Source: GCA-2748575 sp965222725
GTDB lineage: Bacteria > Pseudomonadota > Gammaproteobacteria > Pseudomonadales > Ketobacteraceae
Direction: 5' to 3'
Assembly: GCA_965222725.1 (NCBI GenBank)
Contig: OZ244969.1
Span: 4,526,001-4,590,000 of the forward strand
DNA length: 64,000 nucleotides
This document shows positions 63,995-64,000 of this stretch, piece after piece. The first letter of the stretch is position 1. Every line of letters begins with the position of its first letter. A program made the translations under genes and the position numbers. The notes beneath the pieces are model-generated. The model was given only the letters and a program-made list of their open reading frames with translations. It made no database searches and had not been told where the DNA came from.

Positions 63995-64000
63995 TGACGG
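63994..64000 (+). CDS. yejF: Start of the next gene, presumably the importer ATPase (YejF)
   Basis: ATGACG begins at 63994, overlapping the yejE TGA by one base. Only two codons and one base are inside the window, so the identity as YejF is inferred from operon order alone. Confidence 0.4.

Overview
This window looks like a chromosomal core region of an aquatic or marine-type gammaproteobacterium near the Pseudomonas/Oceanospirillales grouping. Several blocks keep the order I recall from Pseudomonas aeruginosa: pabB-thrH-cysH-(Trx-like)-cysB, ppsA/ppsR, nfuA...metH...cysI-DUF934, nudC-fimL...dnaQ-rnhA-methyltransferase-gloB-mltD, and the tandem substrate-binding proteins with yejBE. Coding density is high. 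I found no IS element, prophage, integrase, CRISPR array, rRNA or complete tRNA. The only tRNA-related sequence is a T-arm-like fragment at about 41968-41984.

Layout. (1) 1-7228 is a glycogen block: glgB (minus, running off the left edge, with no stop codon inside the window) is divergent from glgC-malQ, which converge on glgP. The glgB/glgC gap holds a perfect FNR/Anr-type site. (2) 7322-13126 is a probable two-gene cation-transport operon: a CaCA-type exchanger-like protein followed by a 1498-residue P-type ATPase whose N-terminal half is a decayed copy of the catalytic half. (3) 13259-16414 holds a GNAT-nitrilase fusion, a stand-alone SET protein and an acidic lipoprotein. (4) 16501-22861 is a signalling block: a DksA-like coiled coil without zinc finger, a 7TMR-DISM hybrid kinase behind a nested inverted-repeat leader, a PAS-GGDEF-EAL protein and a cyclase-FHA protein with altered substrate residues. 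(5) 23017-28530 holds ppsA with its regulator ppsR, then pabB and thrH. (6) 28800-33370 is the sulfur block: an APS-type reductase, a Trx-like partner, cysB, a TauE/SafE exporter, a Usp protein and an exported protein of unknown role. (7) 33371-41825 holds a cytosolic 5'-nucleotidase, DAHP synthase, a saccharopine-dehydrogenase-like reductase, nfuA, metH and a DUF2970 protein. (8) 42064-44212 is cysI with DUF934. (9) 44405-57826 holds a CPA2 antiporter, acuI, sohB, a membrane protein, nudC, fimL, dnaQ, rnhA, a methyltransferase, gloB, mltD and an HDOD protein. (10) 58029-64000 is a peptide ABC importer: two tandem binding proteins, two permeases and the first codons of the ATPase.

How the genes fit together. 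Sulfate assimilation is split between cysH and cysI and probably tied together by CysB; an AATAGAAG-type motif lies upstream of cysH, of cysI and of the exported gene. Cysteine supply links to metH and nfuA. Carbon storage (glg) and gluconeogenesis (ppsA/ppsR) sit in the left half. Second-messenger enzymes (cyclase, GGDEF/EAL) and the type IV pilus regulator FimL suggest surface-behaviour control. The least ordinary items are the pseudo-duplicated P-type ATPase with its exchanger, the nested inverted repeat directly before the hybrid kinase start, the cyclase with Glu/His at its substrate-specifying positions, the zinc-finger-less DksA-like protein, and a 44-nt hairpin in the fimL-dnaQ gap.
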